Below, in pieces: positions 10,067 through 19,445 of a DNA stretch of 64,000 nucleotides. Each line of letters begins with the position of its first letter. Positions within the stretch are counted from its first letter, which is position 1. A program made the translations under genes and the position numbers. The notes under the pieces were generated by a model. The model searched no databases. It was given only the letters and a program-made list of their open reading frames with translations, and had not been told where the DNA came from. Source of the DNA: Candidatus Viadribacter manganicus (lineage in GTDB: Bacteria; Pseudomonadota; Alphaproteobacteria; Caulobacterales; Aquidulcibacteraceae); contig NZ_CP013244.1 of the NCBI RefSeq assembly GCF_001679665.1, positions 2,860,980 through 2,924,979 on the forward strand, in the 5' to 3' direction.

Positions 10067-10453
10067 ATGAGAAGTGCTGTGTTGTTGCTTGGTTTGCTGG
10101 CGCTCGCGGCCTGTGGCCCCGCCTGGGCGCCGCCCAATGCGCCAACGCGGCCTTGCGACATCATCGACGCAGCGGCGTTCAACGCAGCACGCGAGAGCGG
10201 CGCGGCGGTCGGACGTGCGCGGATTTACGAAAGTGGAATGGTCGATCTCTCTAACGGTCCGGGCGTCAGCCATTGTGCGACCTACAGCAGCACGATGAGG
10301 CCCTGCCGGCGCCCGAACGATTACGTGATCGAATACACCCAAGCCGATGGCGCGGTTTTCTATGTGCACGTTCCGGCGAACACCGAATATCGCTTCAACG
10401 TTCGCGCCGCGCCGAACACGTGTCAGATCATTCTGGCGCCCGCGCAGCAATAG
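10067..10453 (+). CDS. Small putative lipoprotein
   Basis: 128 residues from ATG 10067, preceded by the purine-rich GGGAGGGGCGGG. Signal MRSAVLLLGLLALAAC ends in lipobox LAAC. The mature protein has three further Cys (RPCDII, SHCATY, MRPCRRP) plus one near the end (NTCQII), suggesting two disulfides in the periplasm. A beta-rich tail (YVIEYTQADGAVFYVHVPAN) closes it. An upstream in-frame ATG would add 33 residues without a ribosome site and spoil the signal peptide. Function not recognised. Confidence 0.75.
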   Translation: MRSAVLLLGLLALAACGPAWAPPNAPTRPCDIIDAAAFNAARESGAAVGRARIYESGMVDLSNGPGVSHCATYSSTMRPCRRPNDYVIEYTQADGAVFYVHVPANTEYRFNVRAAPNTCQIILAPAQQ

Positions 10454-10603
10454 CCTCACACTCATTTTGAATTCGATCCAATCGCAACTGCAGAAGTCGT
10501 TCCGCACCCACTGTGCACAACGCGCAAATCAGTTCATCTTTATCCACCGTCAGTATCGTTGCGGAGGCGATCCGCTTGCGATGTAGTGCGGGAGAAGAAC
10601 AAG

Positions 10604-10852
10604 ATGCGCAAATACGCGGCGCTGCACTCTCACCTTAGCCGGCGCAATGGTCGTCCGGAGATGCTCACGTTCGAAGACATCGAGCAAATCATCGGCAAGC
10701 CACTGCCGGAAAGCGCGAGCAAACACCGTTCGTTCTGGGCCAATGACAACCAGGACCATCACAGCCACGCGCGCGCCTGGATGAAGGCGGGTTATCGCGT
10801 CGCCTATCTGGATCGCGAGCAAAAAGTCGTCCGCTTCGAACGCACGCGCTAG
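10604..10852 (+). CDS. Small conserved protein, DUF7662-like
   Basis: 82 residues, cytoplasmic. The pattern LTFEDIEQIIGKPLPESASK, then SFWANDNQDHHSHARAW, then GYRVAYLDREQKVVRF resembles a compact domain found alone or at the ends of restriction- or repair-associated proteins in many bacteria (LTF-x-x-IE-x-I-x-G-x-x-LP, followed by WW-x-N and a closing V-x-F). Here it stands alone. Start ATG 10604 has GGGAGAAG upstream; an earlier ATG has none. Function is unknown, and the family assignment is from memory of the motif. Confidence 0.65.
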   Translation: MRKYAALHSHLSRRNGRPEMLTFEDIEQIIGKPLPESASKHRSFWANDNQDHHSHARAWMKAGYRVAYLDREQKVVRFERTR

Positions 10853-10921
10853 GCGCGGCGCCCGAAAATCGCCGCGATGGCGGTGATCCATGGCCACCTC
10901 AGCCGACGGGAGGGCCAATTT

Positions 10922-11098
10922 TTGCGCCGAATTTTGCTGGTTTTAGTCGCCGTCGCGACGCTCGGCGGCTGCGTTTCCCTGCTTGATGATGCATACGACG
11001 AGCAAGCGCGCACGGAATGTGACCGCAGTACTCGTGCGAGTGATCGCGGCCATTGTTATGATCAGGTTGAACAAAATCGGCGCGATCGGAGCCAATGA
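10922..11098 (+). CDS. Very small lipoprotein
   Basis: 58 residues from a TTG at 10922, with GGGAGGG seven bases upstream. Signal MRRILLVLVAVATLGGC has lipobox LGGC. The mature part of about 40 residues is charged, with two more Cys (TECDRS, GHCYDQ) likely bonded to each other. An ATG at 10877 would give a 73-residue form but places 15 polar residues before the hydrophobic core. The stop overlaps the start of the next gene by four bases (ATGA), so the two are translationally coupled. Confidence 0.62.
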   Translation: MRRILLVLVAVATLGGCVSLLDDAYDEQARTECDRSTRASDRGHCYDQVEQNRRDRSQ

Positions 11099-11649
11099 TG
11101 ATGAGAATGCTGTTTTTGGCCTTGGCCGCCCCCTTGGTTTTGGCGGCGTGCGATGGCTCCTATTCGTCGAGCGATGGCAGCGCCGCCACTGAGGAAGCCG
11201 CGGGCGGATATACGCTCGAGGTGCGCGCCGTTGAGGGCGTGCAGACTCTCATCGTGACCGCGCCCGATGGGCGCACGACCGGCTCGCGCGTCGCCGATGG
11301 TGCTTCAGCGCTCCTCGATGGCGACGCTATCCAGAGTTTGGGCGCGATGGAGCCGTTGAACGGTGAGGCCAATCCTGAAGTGTTCGCGATGCGGTTGCCT
11401 GGTGTGAATATTTCGGTTGCCGCCGATGAGAGCGATCCCAACAGCGAAAGCGCAACGGTGCGTATCAATGCTGGCGGCCGCTCTGTGCACGTCGATGCCG
11501 AAGACGGCGGTCCTGGCGAAAACGATGACCGCGCCAATGTGCGTATCACTGGCGCCACTGAAGAAGATGCGCGTGATTTCATCAATGACGCCGAAGACGT
11601 TTCGGCTGAGGTGAAAACGCAAATGCTCGCGGCTCTTGGCCTGAACTAA
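11095..11649 (+). CDS. Putative lipoprotein, acidic
   Basis: 184 residues. Signal MMMRMLFLALAAPLVLAAC, lipobox LAAC. The mature chain is acidic with a beta-strand-like front half (YTLEVRAVEGVQTLIVTAPD), a polar loop region, and a helical tail (EEDARDFINDAEDVSAEVKT). No motif recognised. It overlaps the upstream 58-residue lipoprotein by four bases, so both probably come from one transcript. Three ATG codons lie at 11095, 11098 and 11101. Any could serve. Confidence 0.75.
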   Translation: MMMRMLFLALAAPLVLAACDGSYSSSDGSAATEEAAGGYTLEVRAVEGVQTLIVTAPDGRTTGSRVADGASALLDGDAIQSLGAMEPLNGEANPEVFAMRLPGVNISVAADESDPNSESATVRINAGGRSVHVDAEDGGPGENDDRANVRITGATEEDARDFINDAEDVSAEVKTQMLAALGLN

Positions 11650-11721
11650 GTTCCACAGCAGTTGCATCGCTTGCCCCAGGCCTAGGCATCGCGTTTCCTC
11701 CGGCGAACTGAGTCGGGGGAA

Positions 11722-13791
11722 ATGATGCGCCAGAAGTTGCGCACGGCAGCTGCTCTCATTGGAACGTTTGGCCTTGCGGCGGCGCCTGCGACGCTGGCCG
11801 AAGAGGGCATGTGGACGTTCGACAATTTCCCGGTCGAGCGTATGCAAGCGCAAATGGGCTGGGCGCCAGATCAACTTTGGCTTGATCGCGTCATGGCAGG
11901 CGCGGCGCGTCTGCCGGGTTGCTCAGCGTCGAACGTCAGCGGCGCAGGCTTGGTGCTCACCAATCACCATTGCGTCGTCTCGTGCGTGACTTCGCTTTCG
12001 AGCGTTGAAAATAACTATCTCGAGCATGGCTTCATGGCGCAGACGCGCGAAGAAGAGCTGCGCTGTCCCAATCTCTCGATCGATGTCTTGACGTCCATAC
12101 GTGATGTAACCGCCGACATCGAGAGCGCAACTGCCGGCGTTGCGCCCGAGGGTTTCGCGCGCGCCCGTGATGGCGAGTTTGCGCGTCTGATCGGCGAGTG
12201 CAGCGGCGCAGAGACGCGCTGCGAGGTGGTCACGCTCTATCAGGGTGGCCGCTACGGGCTTTATCAATATCGCACGTTCAGCGATGTGCGGCTGGTGTTC
12301 GCGCCAGAGCACAGCATGGCGGCGTTCGGCGGCGACACTGACAATTTCAACTTCCCGCGCTACTGCCTCGATTTCTCATTCTTGCGTCTTTATTCGGGCG
12401 GCAGACCGGCGGTCACGCCCAACCATCTGGACATGCGCTTCACGCCGCTGGCGGAGGATGAGATTGTTCTCATCTCAGGCAATCCAGGGCGAACCTCGCG
12501 CTTGCGCACAACGGCGGAGCTAGAGTTCGAACGCGATGTGAATCTGCCATGGCAGATCGAGTCGCTCGGCCATTTGCGTGATCGTCTGATCGCCTATTCG
12601 GCGCTTGGTCCAGACCAGGAACGCATCGCTTCGAGCACGCTGCAGGCGGTGCAGAACTCCTTCAAGGGCCTCGCCGGGCGCCGGCAAGCGCTGGCGGATC
12701 CCACCGGTTTTGCACACGTTGCAGAGCGCCAAGCTGATCTGCAGCAACGTGTCCGCCGCAATCAGGCGGCGACGCGCGATGTCGCCGACGCATGGGGTGA
12801 AATCGAACGCGCACAAGCCGCGTATCGCGGCATGTTCTATGAGTATCAGTATTTGGAACAGCGCGCGGGCGAGCGCTCGCTTCTGTTCGCGTGGGCGCGC
12901 GATCTCGTGCGCGGCGCTGCCGAGCGCGAGCGGCCGGATGCTGAGCGCTTAGTGCGCTACAGCGAAACGCGGCTTCCGTCGGTGGTTCAGGGGCTGCGCG
13001 CGAACCGCACGATCACGCCGTCATTCGAAGAACTGCACCTTGCGCTATGGCTGTCGGAATTGCGCGCCCGGCTGCCGGCGAACAATCAAGCTGCGCGCGC
13101 TCTGCTGGGCAGTGAGGCGCCTGAAGCGCTCGCGCAGCGTCTTTCGCAATCGCGCCTCAACGATCCCACCTATCGCATGGAGCTATGGCAAGGCGGGGCC
13201 GCGGCGATCGCGGAATCCACGGATCCAATGATCATGTTTGTCCGCGGTATGGATGCTGACGCGCGCGCGGTGCGCGAACGCTACGTCTCGCGCGTGGAGG
13301 CGCCAGTGGCGCTGGCGCAAGAACGCATCGCGCGCGCGCGCTTCCGCGCCTTCGGTGACACGCAATATCCCGACGCAACGTTTAGCCCGCGTATTACCTA
13401 CGGACGCGTCATTGGCTGGTCGGAGCCGAGCGGCCGCGTGGTTGGGCCGTTCACGCACACGGACGGGCTCTTTGAGCGAAGCACCGGCACAGCGCCCTTC
13501 GTTTTGAGCGAACGCTGGGCCGATGCGCGCGGCCGCATCGATCCGCGCGGCATCGTCAACGTCTCGACATCGACGGACGTGATCGGCGGCAATTCCGGCG
13601 GTCCGCTGCTCGATCGCGACGGCGATGTTGTCGGCGCGGTTTTTGACGGCAACGTGCATCTGTTGGGTGGTGAATACTTCTACGACGGCAGGCTCAATCG
13701 CTCGGTGACGGTGACCTCGACGATCATCCGCACGGCGCTCGCCGATGTGTACGGCATGAGCGCGCTGGTCGCGGAGATCGAAGGACGCTGA
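11722..13791 (+). CDS. S46-family dipeptidyl-peptidase
   Basis: 689 residues with a Sec signal peptide (cleavage near ATLA-EEG). N-terminal trypsin-like half contains GLVLTNHHCVVSCVTSL at about 77-93 with the catalytic His. The Asp is in FGGDTDNFNFPRYC near residue 210, and the Ser in VIGGNSGGPLLDRDG near the C-terminus. These are the S46 (DPP7/DPP11) hallmarks. A large helical insertion between them is also typical. Function by family: releases dipeptides from the N-termini of peptides in the periplasm, supporting growth on peptides. Specificity (hydrophobic versus acidic) is not decided here. GGGGGAA Shine-Dalgarno; ATG at 11722 or 11725. Confidence 0.92.
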   Translation: MMRQKLRTAAALIGTFGLAAAPATLAEEGMWTFDNFPVERMQAQMGWAPDQLWLDRVMAGAARLPGCSASNVSGAGLVLTNHHCVVSCVTSLSSVENNYLEHGFMAQTREEELRCPNLSIDVLTSIRDVTADIESATAGVAPEGFARARDGEFARLIGECSGAETRCEVVTLYQGGRYGLYQYRTFSDVRLVFAPEHSMAAFGGDTDNFNFPRYCLDFSFLRLYSGGRPAVTPNHLDMRFTPLAEDEIVLISGNPGRTSRLRTTAELEFERDVNLPWQIESLGHLRDRLIAYSALGPDQERIASSTLQAVQNSFKGLAGRRQALADPTGFAHVAERQADLQQRVRRNQAATRDVADAWGEIERAQAAYRGMFYEYQYLEQRAGERSLLFAWARDLVRGAAERERPDAERLVRYSETRLPSVVQGLRANRTITPSFEELHLALWLSELRARLPANNQAARALLGSEAPEALAQRLSQSRLNDPTYRMELWQGGAAAIAESTDPMIMFVRGMDADARAVRERYVSRVEAPVALAQERIARARFRAFGDTQYPDATFSPRITYGRVIGWSEPSGRVVGPFTHTDGLFERSTGTAPFVLSERWADARGRIDPRGIVNVSTSTDVIGGNSGGPLLDRDGDVVGAVFDGNVHLLGGEYFYDGRLNRSVTVTSTIIRTALADVYGMSALVAEIEGR

Positions 13792-13833
13792 GGGACGCCA
13801 GCGGCCGGCACTCGGAACCGGCGCCAGCGTCCC
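13792..13833. terminator. Imperfect hairpin after S46 gene
   Basis: Starts right after the S46 stop. GGGACGC at 13792-13798 pairs with GCGTCCC at 13827-13833, and GCCGG with CCGGC inside. No T-run follows, so it may be a repeat-type hairpin or a weak terminator between convergent genes. Confidence 0.45.
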
Positions 13834-13873
13834 AACCTCCTTGCTCATGAGGGCGAGGTCGGAGGCCTTGCGA

Positions 13874-13904
13874 CTGGCGGCGACGGGGGTGTGCGTGCCG
13901 CCAG
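13874..13904. repeat. Inverted repeat in convergent intergenic region
   Basis: CTGGCGGC at 13874-13881 and GCCGCCAG at 13897-13904 form a perfect 8-bp stem with a 15-base loop. It lies in the 228-bp gap between the 3' ends of the S46 and hydrolase genes. I see no gene in that gap. Confidence 0.5.
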
Positions 13905-14019
13905 AACTCAACACATTGGCGGTGTGTTGCAGCAGGCACGCTTATGAAGCCGCGATTGCTCGCGCGCTTCAATTGCAGAGAGACGAGAGGCCGCGCGCGT
14001 GCGGCGAATGCAAGTTTGA

Positions 14020-14976
14020 TCAGCCGAGAACGGAATTCAGAAAGGCTGTCTGCGCTTTAATCGACTGCGTGGTCTGCGCTGACGGAAATGCGATGAAGCC
14101 GTGGCACGCGCCGGGATAGATATCGAGTTCGGCCTTGTTGCCGGCGGCGGTCCAGCGCGCGTGCATAAAGAGCGTATCGTCCAGCAGTGCGTCCTTCGTG
14201 CCAATTGTGAAGAAAGCGGGGCAGAGGCCGCGCAGGTCCGCAAACAGCGGCGAAAATTCTGGTGAGCGCTTTTGCTGCTCGTCGAGGCCCGGAAGAAAAG
14301 CATCGCCGAATTTTTGGATGTCGAGGGTGCGTAGCACCAGCCGCTCATCGCCGAAGGCGCGGGCGCTTGGCGTCATGGCGAGGTCGAACACGCCAAACAC
14401 AAGATTTGCAGCGCTGAACGGCGTGCGCCCGTGTTTGTCGCGGAGACGCAGGATTGTCAGCGTGGAAAGGTGCGCGCCGGCGCTTTCGCCACCGATCGCG
14501 AGCGCGTTGCCACCGAAGTCGCGCAGATGGTCGTGCACCCAAAGTGCTGCTGCTTCGCAATCATCGGGGCCGGCCGGGTAGGGATGCTCGGGCGCAAGCC
14601 GATACTCGACGCTGATGGCTGTGAGGTTAGTCGTCTCGGCAATGCGTTCGAGCAGGCGATCCTGCTGGTCGGCAGCTCCCAGTACGTGGCCGCCGCCGTG
14701 AATGTGCAGGTAGGCGCCGCGCGATTTCTCAGGCGCTACGATGCGCAGCTTTATCTTGCCGGCTGGGCCGTCGATCTCGATCCATTTTGCGCGATCTGAT
14801 TTTACCGGCGCCGGGAATACGCCTTCACCCTTGGCGCGCGCATCGCGCACCTTTTGTGCGCCCACCTCCCACCAATTGGCCATGTCCTTGGTGAGCGCGA
14901 TGATGCTGGCGTTGAGTTGCTTGGTCTCGTCCGGGATGGCGGCGTCAGTAAAGAGTTTTGGATCGAGGTATTGCAT
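14020..14976 (-). CDS. Alpha/beta hydrolase, hormone-sensitive-lipase family
   Basis: 318 residues, cytoplasmic. Oxyanion motif [10 protein letters not shown] in the middle, nucleophile elbow [11 protein letters not shown] (GESAG, a GxSxG variant), then acid and base in [11 protein letters not shown] and [12 protein letters not shown]. This matches alpha/beta-hydrolase fold 3 (HSL) carboxylesterases. Start is ATG 14976, which overlaps the stop of the upstream EVE-domain gene by one base (TAATG), showing coupling. A 12-codon longer form would invade that gene. Substrate unknown; short-chain esters are usual. Confidence 0.88.
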   Translation of the reverse strand: MQYLDPKLFTDAAIPDETKQLNASIIALTKDMANWWEVGAQKVRDARAKGEGVFPAPVKSDRAKWIEIDGPAGKIKLRIVAPEKSRGAYLHIHGGGHVLGAADQQDRLLERIAETTNLTAISVEYRLAPEHPYPAGPDDCEAAALWVHDHLRDFGGNALAIGGESAGAHLSTLTILRLRDKHGRTPFSAANLVFGVFDLAMTPSARAFGDERLVLRTLDIQKFGDAFLPGLDEQQKRSPEFSPLFADLRGLCPAFFTIGTKDALLDDTLFMHARWTAAGNKAELDIYPGACHGFIAFPSAQTTQSIKAQTAFLNSVLG

Positions 14977-15386
14977 TATTTCAAACCACCCAGCTTGCGG
15001 ATTGCCTTCCATTCGTCTGCCGTCACGGGTTGAACGGAGAGGCGGGAATTCTTGACGAGCACCATGTCGGCGAAATTTTTGTCCGCCTTGAGCGCGGCGA
15101 GCTTCACCGGCGTTTTCAGCGGCTCAACAGCTTTGAAATCGACCGCGTAGAACGCGTTCGTTTTGTCGGTCGGGTCGATATAGGCTTCCTTCGTCACCTC
15201 GCTGACGCCGACAATCTCCTTGCCTTCGTTCGAGTGATAGAAGAACGCTTTGTCGCCCTTCTTCATCGTCTGTAGGTGGACCTTGGCCTGGTGGTTGCGC
15301 ACGCCAGTCCAGGAATCGGCGCCCTTCTTGACGTGCTGATCCCAGGACCAGGTGTCGGGTTCGCTCTTGATCAGCCAGTACGCCAT
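14976..15386 (-). CDS. EVE-domain protein
   Basis: 136 residues, which is almost the whole EVE domain (PUA-like fold). Typical opening [16 protein letters not shown], then [34 protein letters not shown] and the closing [14 protein letters not shown]. Relatives of thymocyte nuclear protein 1 bind modified bases in DNA or RNA. The partner here is unknown. First gene of a two-gene operon with the HSL-type hydrolase, whose start overlaps its stop. Confidence 0.92.
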   Translation of the reverse strand: MAYWLIKSEPDTWSWDQHVKKGADSWTGVRNHQAKVHLQTMKKGDKAFFYHSNEGKEIVGVSEVTKEAYIDPTDKTNAFYAVDFKAVEPLKTPVKLAALKADKNFADMVLVKNSRLSVQPVTADEWKAIRKLGGLK

Positions 15387-15402
15387 TTAGTCCTTCCAGT
15401 GT

Positions 15403-16464
15403 TCAGGCGCGCGCCTCGAACACCAGATTGAAGGGCGTTTCGGCGGCTCGTCGGAATTTACTGAAGCCAGCGTCCTTGACCACCTTTTTGAGGCGTGCTT
15501 CGCCCGCTTGTGCGCCTAACCCAAGGCCAACCTCCTGGCTTAGCGACGCTGGCGTGCAGATCATCGTTGACGCCGCGTAGAAGACGCGGCCGACAGGGTT
15601 CAGATTTTCCGCAAGGTCATCGTGCGCGAAGGGTTCCACGATCATCCAAGCGCCATCAGTGGCGAGAGCCTCTTTGACATGCCGGCCCGCACCAACCGGG
15701 TCGCCCATATCGTGCAGGCAATCGAAGAATGTGATGAGATCGTAGTCGAGCGCGGGATAATCCTTTGCGCTCGCTTGCTCGAACCTCACGCGCTTGGCGA
15801 CGCCGGCTTCTTTGGCGAGCACTTTGGCGCGCTCAATTGACGGCGCGTGATAATCGTACCCGTAAAATTTCGACTTCGGATAGGCGAGCGCCATGAGGAT
15901 TGTCGAGGCGCCGTGTCCGCATCCGACATCGGCGACGCTTGCGCCTTTCTCGAGTTTCTCCTTTGCGCCGCGCAGAGCTGGGATCCACTCGGAGACGAGA
16001 TGGCGATTGTAGCCTGGGCGGAAGAAGCGCTCAGTGCCGCGAAAAAGGCAAGCTGAGTGTTCGTGCCAGCCAACGCCTTTGCCGCTCTTGAAAGCTTCCG
16101 CGACTTTGGGCTCGTCGATCCACATCGATTGGGTGAGTTCGAAGGCGCCGGCGAAGAATGCTGGGCCGCCTTCATCGGCGAAGGCGCTAGCCTGTTCGGG
16201 ATTGAGTTTGAATTTCTTGCTCTTGGAACTGTAGTCGATGTAACCGGCGGCCGCTTGCGCAGAGAGCCATTCGCGCAAGTAGCGCGCGTTGAGCTTGGTT
16301 TTTTCCGCAAGTTCTTCCGGGGTCACAGCCTTTCCGTCGGCCATCGCTTTGTAGATGCCGAGGCGATCTCCCAAGAGCACCAAAGCTGCGCCTGTGGCGG
16401 CGCCGAGGTCGCCAACCAGTCTTCCAATGAATGCGTTGAGTTTGTCGGGGTCGGGCGATTTCAT
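15403..16464 (-). CDS. Class I SAM-dependent methyltransferase with N-terminal winged helix
   Basis: 353 residues. The N-terminal part, up to about residue 100, is a small winged-helix-type region (TPEELAEKTKLNARYLREWL). The methyltransferase follows, with SAM motif I GASVADVGCGHGASTILMAL near residue 180 and an acidic motif II (FYGYDYHAP). The later motif YDLITFFDCLHDMGDP is typical of O- or C-methyltransferases of the Rv2258c-like group. Soluble. Substrate cannot be told. The stop is 16 bp from the EVE start on the same strand, so the three genes 16464 to 14020 may form one transcript. Confidence 0.85.
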   Translation of the reverse strand: MKSPDPDKLNAFIGRLVGDLGAATGAALVLLGDRLGIYKAMADGKAVTPEELAEKTKLNARYLREWLSAQAAAGYIDYSSKSKKFKLNPEQASAFADEGGPAFFAGAFELTQSMWIDEPKVAEAFKSGKGVGWHEHSACLFRGTERFFRPGYNRHLVSEWIPALRGAKEKLEKGASVADVGCGHGASTILMALAYPKSKFYGYDYHAPSIERAKVLAKEAGVAKRVRFEQASAKDYPALDYDLITFFDCLHDMGDPVGAGRHVKEALATDGAWMIVEPFAHDDLAENLNPVGRVFYAASTMICTPASLSQEVGLGLGAQAGEARLKKVVKDAGFSKFRRAAETPFNLVFEARA

Positions 16465-16545
16465 GCGAAAGCCTCCCTCAAAGGAAGCCTGGAGCTAACG
16501 CCCACAATCTTTCGAGTTCAAGTGCGGCGCGCGCGATTTCGCGCT

Positions 16546-16953
16546 TCAACTCGCCCGAGCTGGGCCGCCGTGTTTGCCGCCGAGCCAAGCCGCTGCGGGT
16601 ACGCAAACGATGGCGACAACCAGCATCCAAACGGGGTGCGGGATCATTGCGAGGTTAAGGCAAGTCGCGGCGAAGATGAGCGCACCAGCGACCCATCCCG
16701 CCCAAGCTTTCGAGCCAATCTTTGCGCCTGCAAACGCCGCAGCGAAGGCGGCGATCGTCCAGGTGACCGGGAGGCCGAGGAGGGACGTGATCGGCGCCGT
16801 TTGCATATAAGCGCGGATCGCTTCGGGGTTGGTTATCTGCACCTCCGGTGGCGGCGGAAACAGCCGGTGATTGATCGTGTCCCCGACCATGACGAGGCCG
16901 ATGCCAACGGCCACGCCGATGACGATGCCAAGAACGATCCGAACAATTGCCAT
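16546..16953 (-). CDS. Small integral membrane protein
   Basis: 135 residues, four predicted membrane helices: IVRIVLGIVIGVAVGIGLV, then VTWTIAAFAAAFAGAKIG, WAGWVAGALIFAATCL and VWMLVVAIVCVPAAAWLGG. A proline-rich loop with FPPPPEV and a PITSLLGLP segment separates helices 1 and 2. No family recognised. Start ATG 16953 is preceded by GGGGGT. The open frame extends 37 codons further, but that part is basic and lies in the divergent promoter region of the ABC transporter. Alone on its strand. Confidence 0.72.
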   Translation of the reverse strand: MAIVRIVLGIVIGVAVGIGLVMVGDTINHRLFPPPPEVQITNPEAIRAYMQTAPITSLLGLPVTWTIAAFAAAFAGAKIGSKAWAGWVAGALIFAATCLNLAMIPHPVWMLVVAIVCVPAAAWLGGKHGGPARAS

Positions 16954-17069
16954 GACCGTTACCCCCGTTTCGATCGCGCCCCAGGATTTTGCGCGTTTCA
17001 GGCGATGCGTCAACGCATGCTGGGGCGTGTGCTTGATCTCAGAAGCCCGCCCGTTACACCTCAAAATGT

Positions 17070-18008
17070 ATGGACGCAGCGCTCGAAGCAGAGGGGTTGG
17101 TCAAGCGCTACGGTCAAAGAACCGCAGTGCAGGACCTTAGTTTCCGTGTGCCCGCGGGTTCGATCTACGGCGTGCTCGGCCCAAACGGTGCGGGCAAGTC
17201 GTCGACGCTGCGCATGCTTGTTGGCGTGTTGCGCCCAACGTCCGGGCGCATCTCGGTTCTGGGTGGCCCAGCCGATCGCGAGACCATGAAGCGCGTTGGC
17301 TACTTGCCCGAGGAGCGAGGGCTCTACCGCGGCATGAGTGCGCGCTCGGCGATTGCGTATCTGGCGCGTCTCAAAGGCACGCCGGCGAATGTCGCATTCA
17401 AGCGAGCTGACAAATTGCTGACCGATCACGGTCTCGGCAAGGTGCGGCGCAAGAAGATCAAGACCATGTCCAAAGGCATGGCGCAAAAGGTTCAGGTGCT
17501 CGGCGCAATCGCGCACGAGCCGGATCTCATCATTTTCGATGAGCCGTTCTCGGGGCTCGATCCGGTCAATCAGCGAGTGCTGGAAGAGACCATCCGCGCC
17601 CAGGCCGCCGCCGGGCGCACGATCTTGTTCTCAACTCACGTGATGGAGCATGCCGAGCGCTTGTGCGATCGGATCTTGCTGATCGCGCAGGGCAAGGCGG
17701 CTTTCGAAGGCACCGTGCCGGAAGCCTTGGCGCTTGCGCCTTCGGTGGTCATGCTGGAAACCGAGGGTGATTACGATCTCGCAGAGGCGCTGGCGCCGAA
17801 GGGCTTCAACATCACTTTCGATGGTGAAGAGCATGGCAATAAGCGTTGGCGCGCACGGCTCGAGAACGGCCATGGCTCGCGTCAGCTGTTGCAGGCTTGT
17901 GTCGAGGCAAGTGCGCCGCTTTCATTGTTCGAGCCGGCGCGCGCCAGCTTGCACGAAGCTTTCGTGGCTCTAGTCGGCGACAAAGTCGCCGTGTCAGCGG
18001 CGGAGTAG
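17070..18008 (+). CDS. ABC transporter ATP-binding protein, NatA-like
   Basis: 312 residues. One ABC domain: Walker A GPNGAGKSS near residue 38, Q-loop region YLPEERGLYRGMS, signature MSKGMAQKVQ (a degenerate LSGGQ, common in NatA-type ATPases), Walker B LIIFDEPFSGLDP and H-loop STHVMEHAE. The C-terminal 80 residues form the DUF4162-like extension of this group. It lies three bases upstream of the permease, so the two form an ABC-2 export system. NatAB-type systems have been linked to sodium export, but the substrate here is unproved. Confidence 0.92.
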   Translation: MDAALEAEGLVKRYGQRTAVQDLSFRVPAGSIYGVLGPNGAGKSSTLRMLVGVLRPTSGRISVLGGPADRETMKRVGYLPEERGLYRGMSARSAIAYLARLKGTPANVAFKRADKLLTDHGLGKVRRKKIKTMSKGMAQKVQVLGAIAHEPDLIIFDEPFSGLDPVNQRVLEETIRAQAAAGRTILFSTHVMEHAERLCDRILLIAQGKAAFEGTVPEALALAPSVVMLETEGDYDLAEALAPKGFNITFDGEEHGNKRWRARLENGHGSRQLLQACVEASAPLSLFEPARASLHEAFVALVGDKVAVSAAE

Positions 18009-18011
18009 AGG

Positions 18012-19445
18012 GTGTCCGCTATCCTTCTCGTCGCCCGCCGTGATTACTTCGCCTATATCGGCGCGTGGGGCTTTTGGCTGTCGCTGCTCACGGCGCCGCT
18101 GATCATCGCCGTTCTCCTCTTTGCGCCGATCCTGTTGGCGCGTGCAGAACCGCCGCGTGTGCTGACGATCGTTGCTGAACGTTCCACCGATGCGGACGCA
18201 GTGAGGGTTGCCTTTGCTGCGAGCGCCCTTGACGATGCGCGCGGTGCGATTGCAGCGTATCTTGGCGCTGCCGCGCCCCAGCTTCGCGCCGAAGCGCTTG
18301 CCGCGTTCGATGCTGCGCCCAACCGTCAAGCGGCGATCGCGGCGGCGCGTGAGATCGTGGCCGAGCGCGCGCCAAATGCAATGACGGCGTATCCATCGCT
18401 ATCTCCGCGCTATCAGATCGTGGCGCCGCCAGTGCCGGATATCCAGGCGATGCGGCCATACCTCGATGGCGCGCAAACATTGCCCGGTGGCCATACCTTG
18501 TATGGCGCGCTCTATCTTCGGCGCGATGCGCAAGGCGCGCCGGTCATCGAATATTGGAGCACCGCGCTCAACCATGACGAGCCAACAAACCTGGCTTATC
18601 GGGCGATGCGCCTGGAAATGCAGCGCGAAGCGCTTGTAGCGCAAGGCCTGGCGCCCAGCGAGGCCGAGCGCTTACAGAGCTTCGATCCGCAGATCGTTCA
18701 ATTCGATCCACGCTCAACCGGCGGTGAGAGCGTGACGCTCCGCGAGCGCGCGCCGTTCTTCGCGGCCTTGGCTTTGGCATTCGTTTTGTGGAGCCTAGTG
18801 TTCTCCGTCGCGAACATGCTGCTAAATGGCGTGATCGAAGAGAAGTCGAACAAGATCCTCGATACGCTGCTGACAAGCGTCACCCCCCTGCAAATGCTGA
18901 TCGGCAAATTGCTCGGTGTCGCGGCCGTCAGCGCCACGCTGTTCCTCTTTTGGGGCGCGCTCGGCGGCGCCCTGCTGACGATTGCGGCTGAGCGTGCAAG
19001 CGACAACATCTTTGGGCAGGTGGCCGCCGCCTTCCTCGAGCCGCGTTTGCTGGCCGCGTTCTTCATCGGATTTATCGCCGGCTATTTGATGTACGGCGCG
19101 ATCTTCCTGGCCTTGGGCTCGCTCTGCGAGTCCGTGCAGGAAGCGCAAACCTTGTTAGGGCCGGTTGCGCTTGTGCTCGCAACGCCAATGATGCTGATCA
19201 CGCCTGCGCTCGATAATCCCAATGCGCCAATCATTGAGGCGGCAAGTTGGGTGCCGATCTTCACGCCATTCCTGATGCTGATCCGCGCGCCTTCCGGCCT
19301 TGCCTGGACTGAGATCGCCGCGCAGGGCGGGCTGATGATTGTGACGGTTATCGTGATCCTTTTCCTGGCCTCGCTCGTGTTCAAGGCTGGCGTCGTGGAT
19401 CAGGTCAGTCTGTCGAGTTGGCGCGGCCGCAAAAACAAAGGCTAG
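18012..19445 (+). CDS. ABC-2 permease, NatB-like
   Basis: 477 residues from GTG 18012. One N-terminal helix (WLSLLTAPLIIAVLLFAPIL), a large periplasmic domain of about 200 residues, then five or six C-terminal helices. The conserved core is NMLLNGVIEEKSNKILDTLL, followed by MLIGKLLGVAAVS, which marks the ABC-2 type 3/NatB permease family. Partner of the ATPase just upstream. Its stop overlaps the stop of the convergent VOC gene by four bases. Confidence 0.92.
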   Translation: MSAILLVARRDYFAYIGAWGFWLSLLTAPLIIAVLLFAPILLARAEPPRVLTIVAERSTDADAVRVAFAASALDDARGAIAAYLGAAAPQLRAEALAAFDAAPNRQAAIAAAREIVAERAPNAMTAYPSLSPRYQIVAPPVPDIQAMRPYLDGAQTLPGGHTLYGALYLRRDAQGAPVIEYWSTALNHDEPTNLAYRAMRLEMQREALVAQGLAPSEAERLQSFDPQIVQFDPRSTGGESVTLRERAPFFAALALAFVLWSLVFSVANMLLNGVIEEKSNKILDTLLTSVTPLQMLIGKLLGVAAVSATLFLFWGALGGALLTIAAERASDNIFGQVAAAFLEPRLLAAFFIGFIAGYLMYGAIFLALGSLCESVQEAQTLLGPVALVLATPMMLITPALDNPNAPIIEAASWVPIFTPFLMLIRAPSGLAWTEIAAQGGLMIVTVIVILFLASLVFKAGVVDQVSLSSWRGRKNKG

